From assembly GCA_029263115.1 (NCBI GenBank), contig JAJCYC010000230.1, positions 1-64,000 on the forward strand: a stretch of DNA of 64,000 nt, in the 5' to 3' direction. Shown here piece by piece: positions 46,620 through 56,567 of the stretch. Source of the stretch: Pseudonocardia sp. (GTDB lineage: Bacteria > Actinomycetota > Actinomycetes > Mycobacteriales > Pseudonocardiaceae). The notes below the pieces were generated by a model. The model had not been told where the DNA came from. It saw nothing but the letters and a program-made list of their open reading frames with translations, and ran no database searches. Within the stretch, counting starts at the first letter, position 1. Each line of letters begins with the position of its first letter. Made by a program: the position numbers and the translations under genes.

Positions 46620-48360
46620 CCTGACTCGTGCCACTGCTGATGATCTTGGCGGGGCCGTAGGGGTTGACCTGCTGGTTCTCATGTCCGGCCGCGGGGATTT
46701 GGTCACTAAGAATGGGGTGGCTCGGTAACCTCGCCCGGTGAGTTCGCGGTTCGTACGTCGGGTGCGGACGGCCTCGGGTGCGGTCGCGGTCCAGTTGGTG
46801 GTCAAGGACCACGGCAAGGTCGTGGCGATCGAGCACGTCGGCTCGGCGCACACCGACGCCGAGCTCGCGTTGCTGCTTGCAGCCGCGCAGGAACGCCTGG
46901 CGCCCGGGCAACAGGCCCTCGACCTCGGGGAGCTGGCCGCCGAACCCGCCAAGGTCGGCGACACCGCGGATTGGACGCGCCTGGAACCCGACCTCAGCGG
47001 TCCGCCTGCCGAGCCGGCACCGTCACCGGGACGGCCCCAGGCTGATCGGGCAGGTGGCCGCGTGGTGGGCACCGCGGCGTTGACGTTGTGGAACGTGCTG
47101 CTCGACGCCTACGCCCGGCTCGGGTTCGACACCCTCGCCGACAGCGCGTTCCGGGCGATGGTGTGCGCGCGGGTCATCGAGCCGACCTCGAAGGCCGACA
47201 CCGTGCGGGTGCTGGCCGAGATCGGTGCGCCCGCGCCGGCGTTGCGCACTCTGTTCCGGGCCCTCGCACGGTGCCAGGAGCGGGACTACCGGGCACAGCT
47301 GGCGACCGCGTGCCTGGCGCAGGTGACCCGCCACGGTGTGTTGGGGCTGGTCCTCTACGACGTCACCACCCTGCACTTCGAGGCGGAGGACGAGGATTCC
47401 TTGCGGAAGGTGGGGATGAGCAAGGAACGCCGGGTCGACCCGCAGGTCCAGATCGGGCTGCTGGTCGACCCGACCGGGTTCCCGCTCGAGGTGCACTGCT
47501 TCGCGGGCAACACCGCCGAGACCTCCACCCTGCTCCCGGTCCTGGAAGCGTTCCGGGAACGCCACAAGGGCACCGAACTGGTCGTCGTCGCCGACGCCGG
47601 GATGCTCTCGGCGAAGAATCTGAACGCGATCGAGGACGCCGGGATGTCGTTCATCGTCGGCTCCCGGATCAGCAAGGCGCCCTACGACCTGGCCGCGCAC
47701 TTCGAGCGCCACGGCAACGCCTTCGACGACGGGCAGGTCCTCGAATCCACCCGCGTCATGGGCACCGGGAAGGCCGCCCGGCGCCGGCGGGTGGTCTACC
47801 AGTACCGCTTCGCCCGCCACAAACACGACGACCGCGCCATCAACGCCATGGTCGAGCGCGCCGAGAAGGTCGCCGCCGGCAAACGACCGTTGAAGAAGGA
47901 CCGGTTCGTGCGAATCGACGCCGCCGGCAAGGACGTGGACTGGGCCCTGGTCGAACGCGCCCGACAGCTCGCCGGGTTGAAGGGCTACGTCACCAACCTC
48001 CCCGCCGAGACCATGAACGGCGCGGACGTCGTCGCGGCCTATCACGACCTCTGGCAGGTCGAGCACTCCTTCCGGATGGTCAAGTCCGACCTCCGCGCCC
48101 GGCCGATCTTCCACCACAAGCGCGACGCCATCGAAGCCCACCTGACCGTCGTGTTCGCCGCGCTCGCGGTCTCCCGCCACCTCCAGGACACCACCGGCGT
48201 CTCGATCAAGAACATCGTGCGCACCCTGCGGGCAGTCCGCTCCGCCACCATCCGCCTCGGCGGCCACGAGATCACCCTCGACCCCGACCTACCCGCCGAG
48301 GCTCAGGCCATCCTCGAACAGCTACCGCCGGCAGGTCACTAAATCGCGGCACGAGTCAGG
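46620..48360 (+). mobile_element. IS1634-like (IS4-group) insertion sequence
   Basis: Terminal inverted repeats CCTGACTCGTGCC / GGCACGAGTCAGG, CCTGC at both flanks (46615-46619, 48361-48365), DDE transposase inside. Confidence 0.87.
46738..48342 (+). CDS. IS1634-family transposase
   Basis: ELVVVADAGMLSAKNLNAIEDAGMSFIVGSRISKAPYDL ... YHDLWQVEHSFRMVKSDLRARPIFHHKRDAIEAHLTVVFAALAVSRHLQ. Confidence 0.9.
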   Translation: MSSRFVRRVRTASGAVAVQLVVKDHGKVVAIEHVGSAHTDAELALLLAAAQERLAPGQQALDLGELAAEPAKVGDTADWTRLEPDLSGPPAEPAPSPGRPQADRAGGRVVGTAALTLWNVLLDAYARLGFDTLADSAFRAMVCARVIEPTSKADTVRVLAEIGAPAPALRTLFRALARCQERDYRAQLATACLAQVTRHGVLGLVLYDVTTLHFEAEDEDSLRKVGMSKERRVDPQVQIGLLVDPTGFPLEVHCFAGNTAETSTLLPVLEAFRERHKGTELVVVADAGMLSAKNLNAIEDAGMSFIVGSRISKAPYDLAAHFERHGNAFDDGQVLESTRVMGTGKAARRRRVVYQYRFARHKHDDRAINAMVERAEKVAAGKRPLKKDRFVRIDAAGKDVDWALVERARQLAGLKGYVTNLPAETMNGADVVAAYHDLWQVEHSFRMVKSDLRARPIFHHKRDAIEAHLTVVFAALAVSRHLQDTTGVSIKNIVRTLRAVRSATIRLGGHEITLDPDLPAEAQAILEQLPPAGH

Positions 48361-48448
48361 CCTGCGAAGGGCCGAAACTGATCTGCAAAGGTGACGTCGC
48401 ATGTCGGAAGCACCATTCAAGAAGGGGGAGTGGGAGCCGGAAGCTGCT

Positions 48449-49762
48449 TCACTCCAAGGAGGCGATTGTTGCGCGGGCGATCGGCGCCTGAAGTGGATTG
48501 AAATAGGGATTGATCGAGATCGCCTCGCTCAGAGCCGCGAGCGACTCGTCGGAGCGACCGAGCGCGGCCAGGATCATTCCCCGGTGATAGAAGTAGCTAG
48601 CGTTCCGCCAACCGAGCTCGGCGGCGCGGTCGGCAAAGGTGATCGCCTCGGCGTAGCGGCCGTTCACGTACAGGGCCCAGGCCATCGAATCGGCGCTGAA
48701 TATGCTCTGTCTCCGCTCCCATTCCGCCTCAGCCAGCCTCAGCGCCTCGGCCGGTTCGCCGTGGTCGGCCGCGATCAGAGCGGCAACCTGGTCGTCGGTG
48801 GACCCCTCTGCGGCGTAGAGCTGCTGCTGGACCGCGAGGATGTCGTACTGCGCCTGCGCCTCCTCGGTGCGGCCCGCGGCCTGTAGCAATTCGCCGTACT
48901 CCAACAGGTATCCCGGTAACGGGACCCGGTTGGTGATCTCCTGGTAGGCGGCGAGCGCATCGTCGGTGCGGCCCTGTGCGTAGGCGACCTTGGCCATGCC
49001 CTGCAGCAGGGTGACATCATCGGCCCGCGCGTCCAGGCCGGCCGCGTACTGGGCCGCTGCCTCCTCGACGTCACCGTTGTTCCACGCCAGCTCGCCCAGG
49101 TAGTAGCGGCAGAACGCGACGTCCTCAGGAGACAACGCAGCGGACAATGCGCGCTCCAACGCCGCCCTGGCGTCGTCCACGCGGCCGCGGAGCTCGAGGT
49201 CATAGGACGCGCGAGTGAACGCGGCCAGCCCGGGCTCGACATCGAGCATGCTCTTGAGGGCGGCAGTCGCGGCCTCAGGTTGGCCGAGCTGAGCGTAGGC
49301 GTCGACCAGAATGCCGTATACCTCGCCGGTGTAGGGCCGCAGCAGACGAGCTTGTTCTCCGTAGCCGCGCGCGGACGCGAAGTCGTGCCGCGCGTTGGCC
49401 AGCTGGCCCAGACCGATCAGCGCCTCGCCGTTGTCGATGGGTTCAATCTGCAACGAACGGTCCAACGCGCCCTGCGCCCGGCCGTAGTACGACGGGTCAC
49501 CGGTGATACGTGCCTGCTCGGTATAGGCGGCGCCGAGCCGGGCCCACTGCGGGGCGTCCTCGGGTTGGCGCCGCAGGGACTGCTGTGCGTTGTCGATCAG
49601 TTTGTCCAGAGCGCTGGGCTCGGCGACGGGCACCGCGGTCTGCGGTGTCGATGCGGGGTCGGGTGAGAGCAGGCTCGCCCCGGTGATAGTGGCAAGCAGC
49701 AGACCGATCAGTATGAGAAGGACGGGCACTCGGGAACGGGAGTCGGAATCACCGGCCATCAT
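48449..49762 (-). CDS. Membrane-anchored TPR-repeat protein
   Basis: N-terminal TM and repeated TPR units (EALIGLGQLANARHDFASARGYGEQA..., AWNNGDVEEAAAQYAAGLDA...). Confidence 0.8.
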   Translation of the reverse strand: MMAGDSDSRSRVPVLLILIGLLLATITGASLLSPDPASTPQTAVPVAEPSALDKLIDNAQQSLRRQPEDAPQWARLGAAYTEQARITGDPSYYGRAQGALDRSLQIEPIDNGEALIGLGQLANARHDFASARGYGEQARLLRPYTGEVYGILVDAYAQLGQPEAATAALKSMLDVEPGLAAFTRASYDLELRGRVDDARAALERALSAALSPEDVAFCRYYLGELAWNNGDVEEAAAQYAAGLDARADDVTLLQGMAKVAYAQGRTDDALAAYQEITNRVPLPGYLLEYGELLQAAGRTEEAQAQYDILAVQQQLYAAEGSTDDQVAALIAADHGEPAEALRLAEAEWERRQSIFSADSMAWALYVNGRYAEAITFADRAAELGWRNASYFYHRGMILAALGRSDESLAALSEAISINPYFNPLQAPIARATIASLE

Positions 49763-49807
49763 GACACCTCGCAGCGCCGGGCGGGTGTCGCCCGCAGGAA
49801 TGTTTGA

Positions 49808-50184
49808 TCAGGTGCATCTCGGGCATCGCATCCTGGTTCCGGTGAGTCGCCAGCCGTGCGCGGCTGTGGTCGATATTCCGTGGAAGGGACGGGTGAAATG
49901 CACGACACGCGAGCCCTCCGAGTACGCGATGTCGCACTCGGCACACCGCACCGTCCAGCACATGCGGGTCGCGACCGGCGAAGGTTCGTCCGAGTGATCG
50001 TGCACATCCCGGCCGTCGCCGGCGATCTGCCCGTCGCAAGGCTCCTGTTCGGCGATGATGCCAACCGGAGGCACGGAGGACCGGGACGCGGGACGCGGTG
50101 CAGCGGCGAAGACCGCGGCGGCACGACTCCGACGATTGCCAGCGGAATCCCACCGAACACCAGCATGGCCTCCAGAGCGCTCAT
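49808..50184 (-). pseudogene. Frameshifted small membrane protein with C-terminal CxxC zinc-ribbon-like pair
   Basis: N-terminal MSALEAMLVFGGIPLAIVGVV is in a different frame from C-terminal TRMCWTVRCAECDIAYSEGSRVVHFTRPF...MRCPRC. Confidence 0.45.
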
Positions 50185-50363
50185 CGCCGCGCTCCGCGGA
50201 CGCAGGAGACCGCGAAGGGGCCTCTTGAACGGTGAAGATGCACGGCAACTCCGAGTCCGGCTCCTCGCGCATCGCCTGGCGCACGGCCGAGGTGAACTAC
50301 GTCGAGTTGGCCACGTAGGAACCTGCGCAGGCGGTTCGATCACTCGCGCCGCGCGCGGTCGTA

Positions 50364-50888
50364 TCAGGTGACGGTCAGCCCCGACGGAGGTCCGCGGCGG
50401 TCGAACTGGCCAGTGCCCGGTCCGGGTACAGCGGCAGCAAGCACATCACCGCGTGGCAGTGTCGGTCGCGCGAGCACCGGCACGGGACGCCGCGGTAGCC
50501 GAAGCGCTCGCCACCATGCACTGGCCAGCAGGTAGAGGACCTCCGCTCCGGCGACCGCGGCGATGATGAGCACCGCCAGCACCGTCTGCAGCGGGAGGAC
50601 CGCGCGGTCGCCGGAATGCTCGGTTCCGAGTGGGAGGACAGCCATCGCGGCGTGCACGACGGGTTCGCAGACCAACAGCCCACTGGCTGCGGCGAAACAG
50701 CCTCGGTATTTCCCCGGCTGTGTCAGGCGCACGAGCCCCAGCGCGATCGCGGCCATACCGAGCGTGACTACGTGCAGCGGGTGGCTTCCGGCCACAGCAC
50801 CAGCGCTGACTGCAACGAGCATGGTTGTTGCCGCTGCGAACGCCGCAGTTCGCCTGTCGGGAGACGCGACGTCACGATCCTGCTTCAT
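50364..50888 (-). CDS. Hypothetical membrane protein
   Basis: 174 aa with about four TM segments. Confidence 0.55.
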   Translation of the reverse strand: MKQDRDVASPDRRTAAFAAATTMLVAVSAGAVAGSHPLHVVTLGMAAIALGLVRLTQPGKYRGCFAAASGLLVCEPVVHAAMAVLPLGTEHSGDRAVLPLQTVLAVLIIAAVAGAEVLYLLASAWWRALRLPRRPVPVLARPTLPRGDVLAAAVPGPGTGQFDRRGPPSGLTVT

Positions 50889-51134
50889 CGCGTCGTCCTC
50901 TCCACACGTGGCAGCTGGACCCGGACCCCTCCGTCAGGTAGCCGGCCATCGACGGCAGTGAGCGCACCGGGCGGGTCGGCGAGTTGCACCGATCGCGTCG
51001 TGTCGGCCGCGAGCCTGCGCAAAGCCTAGTGGGCAGCACCCGGTGCACGGCGAAGGGCGCCTCAAGCGGCACACCGTGCCCCTCTCCCTTGCATGGGACC
51101 TGTCCGGCGACGCGCAGGTACGCTGCTCGCCGGT

Positions 51135-51923
51135 TCACAGCGGAAGGCTGTAGCCGGCAATGGGGCCACGCATCCATGCGATGAACTCGCCCCAGACGCC
51201 GGTGACGAGCAACGCCCCCAACACCAGCAGCATCACGCCCCCCACGATCTGCAGGCCGCGGATGTGGCGACGCATCCATCCGGCGGTCCGCACGGCCCAC
51301 CGGGTACCCAGGGCGATGAGCACGAACGGCACCCCCAGGCCCGCACAGTAGGCGAGCACCAGTACCAGCCCGCGGGCCGTGGTCGACCCCACCTGGGTTC
51401 CGGTGGCCAACGCGATGACTCCGGTCAGGGTGGGTCCCAGGCAGGGGGTCCACCCGAGGCCGTAGACCGCGCCGAGCAGCGGGGCCCCGGCCAGCCCGAC
51501 CCGCGGCACGTGGTGGATCCGCACGTCACGCTGCAGTGCGGGGACGAAACCGAGGAAGACCAGGCCCATGGCTATGGTGACGACCCCGCCGATGCGTTGC
51601 AGCAGCAGCTCGTTGCCGATCAGCCAGTCGGACAGCCCGAGGACCAGCAGCACCCCGGCGGTGAACACGACGGTGAACCCGCCGACGAACAGCAGCGCTG
51701 CCCCGGCGACGCGACGGCGTCCGGCCCGGACGGCCATCTGGTCGCCGGCGCCGGCGGGGTCGCCGACCTGGTCGTGGCCGACCAGCCCGGCGAGGTAGCC
51801 GACGTACCCGGGGACCAGCGGCAGGCAACAGGGAGACGCGAAGGACACGGTGCCGGCGGCGAGGGCCACGGCGAACGCGAGGACCAGCGGGCCGGAGATC
51901 GCGAGCTCGGTCAGTCCACTCAC
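51135..51923 (-). CDS. ccdA: CcdA cytochrome c biogenesis protein (paralogue of 34717-35553)
   Basis: MSGLTELAISGPLVLAFAVALAAGTVSFASPCCLPLVPGYVGYLAGL. Confidence 0.88.
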   Translation of the reverse strand: MSGLTELAISGPLVLAFAVALAAGTVSFASPCCLPLVPGYVGYLAGLVGHDQVGDPAGAGDQMAVRAGRRRVAGAALLFVGGFTVVFTAGVLLVLGLSDWLIGNELLLQRIGGVVTIAMGLVFLGFVPALQRDVRIHHVPRVGLAGAPLLGAVYGLGWTPCLGPTLTGVIALATGTQVGSTTARGLVLVLAYCAGLGVPFVLIALGTRWAVRTAGWMRRHIRGLQIVGGVMLLVLGALLVTGVWGEFIAWMRGPIAGYSLPL

Positions 51924-51996
51924 GAGACCTCCGCGCCGGCGCTCGTCGGCCGCGTTCGCGGCACTGCCGTGTCAGCTCGCGAGCTCGCGAGCTTGC

Positions 51997-52641
51997 TCAC
52001 GAACCGCTCCCGGTGAACGGTTCCTCGGCGGCGATCCGCTGCACCACCGGCAGCAGCTCGGAGACGCGCAGGGCGGTGAGGAACACCGCAGCGACCCGGT
52101 GCTGCCGGTCGAGCACGACCGTGGCCGGGACGGTGTTGCGGGGGAAGCCGCGCAGGGCCAGCAGCGAGCGACCAGGGTTGTCGAAGATCGAGGGGTAGGT
52201 GATGCCCCGGTCGACCATGAAGTCGCGCGCGGCGTCGGCGCTGTCGCGCACGTCGACGCCCAGCAGCGTCACGCCCTCGGGCTGCATCTGCTCGTGGATC
52301 TGCTGCAGCCCGGGCATCTCCTCCCGGCACGGGCCACACCAGGCACCCCAGACGTTGAGGACCACGACCTGCCCGGCGAAGTCGTCCAACCCGATGGTGC
52401 GGCCCGGTTCCAGCAGACTCTCCCCGGACAGGCCCGTGACGGCGCCGCGGGACTCGGGTGGATCGTAGAAGATCCGGCTGTCGCCGCCCGGGGCGACGAA
52501 GGTGAACTCGCGGACCTGGCTCGGAGCGTCCCCGCTGGCCGGCGTGTAGCTGCACCCCGCCAGCGCGACGATCAGGACCAGCAGGAGGACGCGCGACTGT
52601 GCAGCCGCGACCGAAGGGGCAGTGGCGGTGTGAAGGCGCAT
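51997..52641 (-). CDS. TlpA/ResA-like lipoprotein thioredoxin (paralogue of 34091-34720)
   Basis: LIVALAGCS lipobox; VVVLNVWGAWCGPCREEMPGLQQIHEQ. Confidence 0.88.
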   Translation of the reverse strand: MRLHTATAPSVAAAQSRVLLLVLIVALAGCSYTPASGDAPSQVREFTFVAPGGDSRIFYDPPESRGAVTGLSGESLLEPGRTIGLDDFAGQVVVLNVWGAWCGPCREEMPGLQQIHEQMQPEGVTLLGVDVRDSADAARDFMVDRGITYPSIFDNPGRSLLALRGFPRNTVPATVVLDRQHRVAAVFLTALRVSELLPVVQRIAAEEPFTGSGS

Positions 52642-52673
52642 GTCGTCTCCCGGCACCCGAGCGGTCAGTCGAC

Positions 52674-52692
52674 CTACTATGCGCTGTAGAAG
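52674..52692. promoter_or_regulatory. Candidate operator, motif family 2, between tlpA-like and arsR-like genes
   Basis: CTACTATGCGCTGTAGAAG. Confidence 0.5.
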
Positions 52693-52746
52693 TTGCCGGG
52701 CTCTCGGCGGGGTGGCGGCAACCGTACAGCGCGCTATCATCGCCGA

Positions 52747-53124
52747 ATGGCGATGACAACGCATACGGTCGAAGCCGACCGCCGGCAGTTGCTGCCGGCC
52801 GCGGCGCTCTTCCACAGCCTGTCGGACACGACCCGGCTGGCGATCGTGCAGCGGCTGGCGGAAGGGGAGGCGCGGGTGGTCGACCTGACCGATCAGCTGG
52901 GGCTGGCCCAGTCCACCGTGTCGGCGCACCTCGCGTGCCTGCGCGACTGCGGGCTCGTGGTGGGCCGTCCGGAAGGTCGGCAGGTGTTCTACTCGCTGAC
53001 CCGGCCTGAGCTCACCGACCTGCTGGCCGCGGCGGAGACGCTGCTGGAGGCCACCGGATCGGCGGTGGCGCTGTGCCCCAACTTCGGCGTGGGCGCCGAT
53101 GACCTGGAGGTGCGTGGTGAGTGA
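52747..53124 (+). CDS. ArsR/SmtB-family metalloregulator
   Basis: LFHSLSDTTRLAIVQRLAEGEARVVDLTDQLGLAQSTVSAHLACLRDCGLV. Confidence 0.88.
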   Translation: MAMTTHTVEADRRQLLPAAALFHSLSDTTRLAIVQRLAEGEARVVDLTDQLGLAQSTVSAHLACLRDCGLVVGRPEGRQVFYSLTRPELTDLLAAAETLLEATGSAVALCPNFGVGADDLEVRGE

Positions 53125-55084
53125 CGCGTGCGGCTGCGGCGACGACGCGCCCCGGGGCGATGAGGGCGAGGAGCGCGGGCCCCAGCGGTTGTGGGAGGTC
53201 TCCGAGCTGCGTTTCGCGGCGGCGTCGGGTCTGCTGCTCGTCGCGTCGCTGGTCGTCGGCTGGACCGCCGGGCCTGCCCCACTGGAGTCGGTCCTGCAGG
53301 TCGCGGCGCTGGCTGCCGGAGCGTGGACGTTCGTGCCCGCCACGCTGCGCCGGCTCGTCAGGGGCAGGATCGGGGTAGGCACCCTGATGACGATCGCCGC
53401 GGTCGGCGCCGTGCTGCTCGGCGAGGTCGGCGAGGCCGCCGTGCTGGCGTTCCTGTTCTCCATCAGCGAGGGGCTGGAGGAGTACTCCCTGGCCCGCACC
53501 CGCCGCGGGCTGCGCACACTGCTCGCCCTGGTGCCCGAGCAGGCCACGGTGCTGCGAGGCGGCGAGGAGCTGGATGTCGCGCCGCGGGAGCTCCGGGTCG
53601 GGAACACGATGCTGGTGCGGCCCGGCGAGCGGCTCGCCACCGACGGCCGGATCGCCTCGGGACACACCGCGCTGGACCTCTCGGCGATCACGGGCGAGTC
53701 GGTGCCGGTCGAGGCCGGGCCCGGCGACGAGGTGTTCGCGGGGTCGATCAACGGCTCGGGTGCGCTGGAGGTGCAGGTCACCAGCACAGCCGAGGGCAAC
53801 TCGCTGGCCCGGATCGTGGCCATCGTCGAGGCCGAGCAGGCCCGCAAGGGCGAGGCGCAGCGCCTCGCCGACCGGGTTGCCAGGCCCCTCGTGCCGGGCG
53901 TGATGGTCGTGGCCGCGCTCATCGCCGCACTGGGCAGCGTGTTCGGCGAGCCCCTGGTGTGGATCGAGCGCGCCCTGGTGGTGCTGGTCGCGGCATCGCC
54001 GTGCGCTCTGGCGATCTCGGTGCCAGTCACGGTGGTCGCCGCCGTCGGCGCCGCCAGCAGGATCGGCGTCCTCGTCAAGGGCGGCGCCGCGCTGGAGGGA
54101 CTCGGCCGGATACGCGGGATCGCGCTGGACAAGACCGGCACCCTGACGCGCAACCGGCCCGCCGTGATCGAGGTCGCGGCCGCCGATGGCGCCACCCCCG
54201 ACGAGGTACTGGCGCTGGCCGCCGCACTGGAGTCCCGCAGCGAGCACCCGCTCGCCCGGGCGATCCTCGCCGCTGTCGAGACCCCCACCCCCGCGGTCGA
54301 CGTGGAGGCGGTGCCCGGCGCCGGTCTCACCGGCCGGCTCGACGGCCGAGTCCTGCGTCTGGGCCGCCCCGGTTGGATCGACGCGGGCGAGCTGGCCGGC
54401 CCGGTTGCGCGAATGCAGGGCGCCGGGGCCACCGCGGTGCTCGTCGAGGCCGATGGCCGGCTGGTCGGGGCGGTCGCCGTGCGTGACGAGCTGCGCCCGG
54501 AGGCCGCCGAGGTCGTCACCCGGCTGCGCCGCGGCGGCTATCGGGTCGCGATGCTCACCGGTGACAACCGCGCCACCGCCGAGGCGCTCGCCGCGGAGGC
54601 CGGCATCGCCGAGGTGCACGCCGAGCTGCGTCCCGAGGACAAGGCCGTTCTGGTCGGGGCCCTGAGTGGCGAACGCCCGACCGCGATGGTCGGCGACGGG
54701 GTGAACGACGCCCCGGCGCTCGCCACCGCGGACCTGGGCATCGCCATGGGCGCGATGGGCACCGACGTGGCCATCGAGACCGCCGACGTGGCGCTGATGG
54801 GTGAGGACCTGCGACATTTGCCCCAGGCCCTCGACCACGCCTGCCGGGCCCGCGCGATCATGCTGCAGAACGTCGGGCTGTCCCTGGCCATCGTCGTCGT
54901 GCTGGTGCCGCTGGCCCTGCTCGGGGTGCTCGGCCTGGCCGCCGTGGTCGCCGTGCACGAGCTGGCCGAGATCCTGGTCATCGCCAACGGCGTTCGGGCG
55001 GGTCGGGTCCGGCCGCTCCCGCCGGCAGCGCCCGCGGCGGAACAGGTCGTGCTCGTTCCGGTGGAGACGGCTGCGAGGCCCTGA
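53117..55084 (+). CDS. P1B-type metal ATPase, SPC-motif subgroup (P1B-4-like; Co/Zn/Fe-type)
   Basis: [38 protein letters not shown] (SPC instead of CPC), VHELAEILVIANG; N-terminal Cys cluster. Confidence 0.88.
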   Translation: MSDACGCGDDAPRGDEGEERGPQRLWEVSELRFAAASGLLLVASLVVGWTAGPAPLESVLQVAALAAGAWTFVPATLRRLVRGRIGVGTLMTIAAVGAVLLGEVGEAAVLAFLFSISEGLEEYSLARTRRGLRTLLALVPEQATVLRGGEELDVAPRELRVGNTMLVRPGERLATDGRIASGHTALDLSAITGESVPVEAGPGDEVFAGSINGSGALEVQVTSTAEGNSLARIVAIVEAEQARKGEAQRLADRVARPLVPGVMVVAALIAALGSVFGEPLVWIERALVVLVAASPCALAISVPVTVVAAVGAASRIGVLVKGGAALEGLGRIRGIALDKTGTLTRNRPAVIEVAAADGATPDEVLALAAALESRSEHPLARAILAAVETPTPAVDVEAVPGAGLTGRLDGRVLRLGRPGWIDAGELAGPVARMQGAGATAVLVEADGRLVGAVAVRDELRPEAAEVVTRLRRGGYRVAMLTGDNRATAEALAAEAGIAEVHAELRPEDKAVLVGALSGERPTAMVGDGVNDAPALATADLGIAMGAMGTDVAIETADVALMGEDLRHLPQALDHACRARAIMLQNVGLSLAIVVVLVPLALLGVLGLAAVVAVHELAEILVIANGVRAGRVRPLPPAAPAAEQVVLVPVETAARP

Positions 55085-55100
55085 CCGCACGCCGGTCCGG

Positions 55101-56351
55101 TCAGCAGCGCACGGACGCGAGCGACCTGCCGGGCGCGGAGGCGAAGGAGATGTGGACGTGCTCCATGTGGTTCTCCACCGGCGAGCCGCGGTCCTCCATC
55201 TGCCGCCAGCCCGATCCGCTGTTGATGCGCTGCCGGAAGATCACGTACTTCACGGCGAGCGGGTCGCTGTTGCGCAGGGCGCAGTCGGCCAGCGCGTCCC
55301 CGGTCGCCCGGTCGACGAAGAAGTCGAGCCCCAGTCCGATCGGGTGGTCCGACGCCCGGCCGCGTGGCCCGACCCCGCCCACCGAAGCGATGCCGAAGCG
55401 GCAACGCAGGAGTTGGCCCGCTTCGGACACCCATCGCTTCACGGGCCCCCAGCGGGGGACACCTGCCCGGCAGGAGCACTCCGGTCCGAGGTCGGCCGCG
55501 CGGGACGGGCCCGGCGCCGAGTCCCCAGCGCTCGCCGCTCGTGCCGCGCGCTGCCGTTCCTCTTCTGTGGCGCGGGCCGCGCGTTCCTGGTACGACTCGT
55601 ACTCCGTGCGCTGCCCGCGGAGCCGATCGTCCGCGGCGCGCACCGCTCGGAGCTGCGCCTCGACCCCGGCGCGCTCCGCGTCGAGCCGAAGCAGCTCGGC
55701 CTCTTCCTCGTCGAGGGCCGCGCGCGCCTCCTCGACCGCGACGTCGGCTGCGACCCGGGCCTGCTCGGCCTCCTCGCTGAGGGTTCGCGCCTCGTCCGCC
55801 GCGGCACGCAGCACCGACTCCGCGTTGACCTGCTCCACGAACGCCCGGCCCATCGCGTCGACCGCCCGGGCCTGCTCGCGTGCGACGAGGTCCCCGAACT
55901 CGGCTCGCGCGACAAGGTACTCGGGCGAGGCGGAGCCGGCGAGCAGCCCGAGGGGTCCGAGGTCGAGCGTCTGCTGGTAGGTGGCGGTGACGAACTCGTC
56001 GAGCCGCTCCTGGGCGTCGTCGACCGCCGACCCAGCGGCACCGGTCACGACCCGGGCTGCAGTCGCGCGATCGGCGGCGTCAGTGCCAGCGGCTGCGGCT
56101 TCCTGCGCCCCGGTGAACGCCTGCTCCCGCCGGTCCTGCAGCGCCGCGCGCGCCTCGCCGGCCCGGCGGTCGAGATCGGCGACGAGCAGCGACAACCTCC
56201 CCAGCTCCGCGGCCTGCTCGACCACCGCTGCGCGGCCCGCGTCGAGCTCCTGGTCCGACGGGTTCGGGGGAGGTACCGGCTGCGCCCACGCGCCTGGCAC
56301 GGTGAGGAGCAGCGCGGCGATGGTCGCCATCGCGACCAGCATCGTCCTCAC
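55101..56351 (-). CDS. Secreted coiled-coil protein with C-terminal ARB_07466-like/peptidoglycan-associated domain
   Basis: Signal peptide, long coiled coil, SDHPIGLGLDFFVDRATGDALADCALRNSDPLAVKYVIFRQRINSGSGWRQMEDRG...NHMEHVHISF. Confidence 0.7.
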   Translation of the reverse strand: MRTMLVAMATIAALLLTVPGAWAQPVPPPNPSDQELDAGRAAVVEQAAELGRLSLLVADLDRRAGEARAALQDRREQAFTGAQEAAAAGTDAADRATAARVVTGAAGSAVDDAQERLDEFVTATYQQTLDLGPLGLLAGSASPEYLVARAEFGDLVAREQARAVDAMGRAFVEQVNAESVLRAAADEARTLSEEAEQARVAADVAVEEARAALDEEEAELLRLDAERAGVEAQLRAVRAADDRLRGQRTEYESYQERAARATEEERQRAARAASAGDSAPGPSRAADLGPECSCRAGVPRWGPVKRWVSEAGQLLRCRFGIASVGGVGPRGRASDHPIGLGLDFFVDRATGDALADCALRNSDPLAVKYVIFRQRINSGSGWRQMEDRGSPVENHMEHVHISFASAPGRSLASVRC

Positions 56352-56567
56352 AAGTCCCCCTCTCAGGGCGTCGCGCGGCCGTCCGGGAGTCGGCTGCCTG
56401 TGGTGCGCGGAACAGATCAACCACGCCGTAGCCGCCGCGTTCACCCAGCCGGCGTTTCCCAGCGGGCAACGCGGCGGACCACCGCGGTTCGGCGAGCGCG
56501 TCGTCGGTGCCGCGGCCGACGCGACCTGACCGTCCGGCCGAGGGCCACTCACCGTCGCCGAGCCCGG

